Origin: Alnus glutinosa
Taxonomy: Eukaryota > Streptophyta > Magnoliopsida > Fagales > Betulaceae
NCBI RefSeq assembly: GCF_958979055.1
Contig: NC_084894.1
Coordinates: 5,337,001-5,401,000, forward strand
DNA: 64,000 nt
Reading direction: 5' to 3'
Part shown: in pieces, positions 61,771 through 64,000 of the stretch
Layout of the letters: every line of letters starts with the position of its first letter
Numbering within the stretch: position 1 is the first letter of the stretch
The notes under the pieces: generated by a model
Databases searched by the model: none
What the model was told of the DNA's origin: nothing
What the model saw: only the letters and a program-made list of their open reading frames with translations
Position numbers and translations under genes: made by a program

Positions 61771-62564
61771 CATATAAATATGATAAGCATTAAGAAGAAT
61801 GTCACCTGACAATTTACATTTTAATAGTCAATGTATGACAGAACTAACAAGTTAATTTGTAATAATTTTAGTATCCCTAGTTAGTCATTGTCATGACTCA
61901 TGTGCTATTCCACATTTTAGTGGTCAGTGTGATAAGTGTCACGTAAATTATCACATCACTTTGCAAATATAATAAATGTGATGTAACCGGTCACGTGATA
62001 GTTTATGTTTTAATGATCGATATAATACTCGATATAATAAGTGTCAGGTACATATTAATTCGAAAAAAATTATAATAAAAACTATAGTAACCCAAATTTG
62101 CAGGGAACTTATTTGAAACCGCTAGTTTGTAATTCTAACTGAACGGATACCTTATCTCTAATAAATTTAAGAGGAAAAATAAGACCTATCTAATATGTAA
62201 CCAACCTATAAATAAAAGCTCTATGAAACTTTTATTCAAGAAATTAAACACATATGAAAACATTTTATTTCAAGGAAAGCGGCAAAGGATGTGATTTAAA
62301 TGCTAATTTCATGAGTTTTTATTTTTAAAAGGAAATTAAATGGTTAAATTTTTTTTTTTTTAATAATTGTATTTTGTACCTGAAGGCAAGGCAGTCGTCA
62401 ATATCAGCTGTAAATGGCAAGTAAATAGCAGTCAAAAGCAGTCCACCACACATCTCCTTTCCTTGCCTTTTGTGAAGGAAATCGCCCAGTCTCCCCCCAT
62501 CCTATCCTCCATTAAATCCCGAAAGCTTCACTCTCAGTCTCAGTGTAATTAATAAACGCCACAC
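61771..62564. other. Spacer and promoter region of the F-box/kelch gene
   Basis: Repeats the words TAATAAATGT(T/G)ATGTAA and GTGTCACGTAAATT that also occur at 61020-61100. The last 150 bases before the ATG are richer in C and T and probably hold the leader; no firm TATA. Confidence 0.5.
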
Positions 62565-63842
62565 ATGTCAGAGAGCTGCAACTCTCGCCACTTCTCGTGG
62601 CTCATGAAATCCTGCTTCCCCAATCCAAACGACACCAAATCCTTATCCCAGACCCACATTCTTGGCGACCAATGCGCCACCACCACTGTCTCCTCTCTAC
62701 CGGACGACCTCTTGCTGGAGTGCCTCTCGCGGGTCCCACCTTCTTCTCTGCCCTCCATTTCCGCCGTTTGCCCCAGGTGGGCCCGTCTCCTCGACTCCTC
62801 TCACTTCTTGGATCTCCGCCGTTCCTACCGCCTACTCCACCACTCTGTCTTCGCGGTCTCCGCCACCGACTCGGGCCTCTACGCCGCCAGTCTGCGCTTG
62901 CAGACCGATGCGCTCTGGAAGGTCGCCTTCTTCCTCCCCGACAACGCCGTTTCTCTCGGGAACTTCCATGGGTTGCTCTTCCACGCTCGCCTGTCCGCGG
63001 TGGGTCCTAAGATTTTTATCATCGGTCGGAACGCGATGGTGCGTTACGACACTTGGTCCGGAACGGTGGTTCCGAGATCGGCGATGATCTTCCCGAGGAA
63101 GAAGTTCGCCGCCGCCGTGGTTTCCGGCAAGATCTACGCTGCCGGAGGGGGTCCGAACGCGGTGGAGGAGTACGATCCTGGATCCGACACGTGGCGCGTG
63201 GTCGCCAACGCTCCGAGGAGGCGGTACGGCTGCATCGGAGCCTCGGTGGACGGGGTGTTCTACGTGATCGGGGGGCTCAAGATCGGCGCATCGGGGAACG
63301 AGCCCTCACGCACCACTGCCAACACGGAGGCCCACGTGTACGCGAGCTCAATGGATTTGTACGACGTGGAGGCGCGTGGGTGGCTGAGAAGCCGAGCCGT
63401 ACCCGGAGGCGGCTGCGCAGTGGCGGCTTGCGCCGCTGCCGGACACGTGTACGTCCTCGCCAGCCACGCCGTGGAGCTATCGTTTTGGAGATTCGACGCG
63501 CGAAGAAAAAGCATTGGTAATATCAACGCTAACAGTAACAATAGCAGTAGCAGTGGCAATAGTGGGTTTGGGGAGTGGTGTAGGTTAAAGAGCCCTCCAC
63601 TACCGGCGCAAGTTAGACTAGACAGCACCGTTAGGTTCAGTTGCGTGGGGGTGGGCGAGAAGGTAGTGTTGGTGCAAGTCACCGGTTGCATTGACGACTT
63701 GTTGCGGCGGAGTGGGAGGAGTTCGAGGGGTCTGAGAGAAGGGCTTGTGTTGGTCTATGACTCCTCTGGCGGAGAGTGGAGCAGAGCGGCGGATCTGCCG
63801 GAGGTGATTCGACGCGCCGCCTGTGTGTCTGTGGAGTGCTGA
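62565..63842 (+). CDS. F-box/kelch-repeat protein (At5g26960-like)
   Basis: Intronless, 425 residues. The F-box is at about residues 42-86 (VSSLPDDLLLECLSRVPPSS then CPRWARLLDSSHFLDLRR), the part that docks on SKP1 in an SCF ubiquitin ligase. Kelch repeats follow: FPRKKFAAAVVSGKIYAAGG with VEEYDPGSDTW, and RRYGCIGASVDGVFYVIGG with MDLYDVEARGW, then weaker ones to LVYDSSGGEWSRAADLPEVI. A Ser/Asn run (about residues 322-335) interrupts the propeller. The substrate is unknown. Strongly GC-rich compared with its surroundings, as is usual for such intronless genes. Start: first ATG, with a good frame; nothing truncated. The At5g26960 comparison is from memory of the family. Confidence 0.93.
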   Translation: MSESCNSRHFSWLMKSCFPNPNDTKSLSQTHILGDQCATTTVSSLPDDLLLECLSRVPPSSLPSISAVCPRWARLLDSSHFLDLRRSYRLLHHSVFAVSATDSGLYAASLRLQTDALWKVAFFLPDNAVSLGNFHGLLFHARLSAVGPKIFIIGRNAMVRYDTWSGTVVPRSAMIFPRKKFAAAVVSGKIYAAGGGPNAVEEYDPGSDTWRVVANAPRRRYGCIGASVDGVFYVIGGLKIGASGNEPSRTTANTEAHVYASSMDLYDVEARGWLRSRAVPGGGCAVAACAAAGHVYVLASHAVELSFWRFDARRKSIGNINANSNNSSSSGNSGFGEWCRLKSPPLPAQVRLDSTVRFSCVGVGEKVVLVQVTGCIDDLLRRSGRSSRGLREGLVLVYDSSGGEWSRAADLPEVIRRAACVSVEC

Positions 63843-64000
63843 ATGGCGCATGTTAGGGGGGCCGAGGGGGGACCTTCGCAACCTGCACACCGTACATGGT
63901 GATTGTCGTTGCGCGTGTCCTTAGGGATTATGGGGGAAAGCGTCGTTTTGGGTGCATATATGGAAGACAGTGTGTTGATTGGCCCTATTTTGGCGCAAAT
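63843..64000. other. 3' flank of the F-box/kelch gene
   Basis: Likely 3' untranslated sequence; nothing else seen. Confidence 0.5.

Noticed and set aside
62597-63691. Several long frames within the F-box/kelch gene
   Set aside because: GC-rich shadows of the real frame.

Overview
The window is nuclear DNA from a flowering plant, most likely a eudicot and plausibly a woody one. The evidence is spliced GT-AG genes, plant-only families (fasciclin-like arabinogalactan protein, DC1/CHP-rich zinc-finger proteins, PLS-class PPR protein, plant B-type cyclin, F-box/kelch protein), AT-rich spacers with long A/T and CT runs, and many plant transposons. No species can be named from the sequence alone.

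Layout. 0.3-1.2 kb: a fasciclin-like arabinogalactan gene (-). 1.7-10.1 kb: transposon territory, with a decayed element, a first copy of a duplicated block, a CACTA-like element with G-box palindromes at both ends, nested hairpin MITEs and two apparent solo LTRs. 10.1-29.2 kb: a young local duplication cluster whose unit was DC1 gene (+), relic of a Myb/SANT gene (-), PPR gene (-). It now holds three DC1 copies (one full, one missing its 5' end, one with a late nonsense codon), two PPR copies (one intact, one broken) and three Myb/SANT relics. Two deletion junctions can be placed to within a few bases, and shared or private insertions give the order of events. 31-35.3 kb: a five-exon gene (-) for a protein with four Myb/SANT-like domains, the same family as the relics. 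36-45 kb: mostly TE-derived or featureless sequence with a Ty1/copia gag fossil. 45.2-48.9 kb: a three-coding-exon beta-tubulin gene with a leader intron. 50.6-53.3 kb: an eight-exon B-type cyclin (-) with mitosis-type promoter motifs. 53.8-62.5 kb: foldback MITEs, a second CACTA-like element and AT-rich spacer. 62.6-63.8 kb: an intronless F-box/kelch gene.

These are ordinary nuclear genes and do not form an operon or single pathway. Tubulin and cyclin B neighbour each other and both serve dividing cells; only the cyclin promoter shows a clear cluster of M-phase (MSA) motifs. I found no CRISPR, tRNA or rRNA genes. The most unusual content is the DC1/Myb/PPR cluster, in particular a deletion junction that fuses antisense DC1 sequence in frame to a PPR reading frame, and the four-domain Myb/SANT gene in which each domain sits on its own phase-0 exon.
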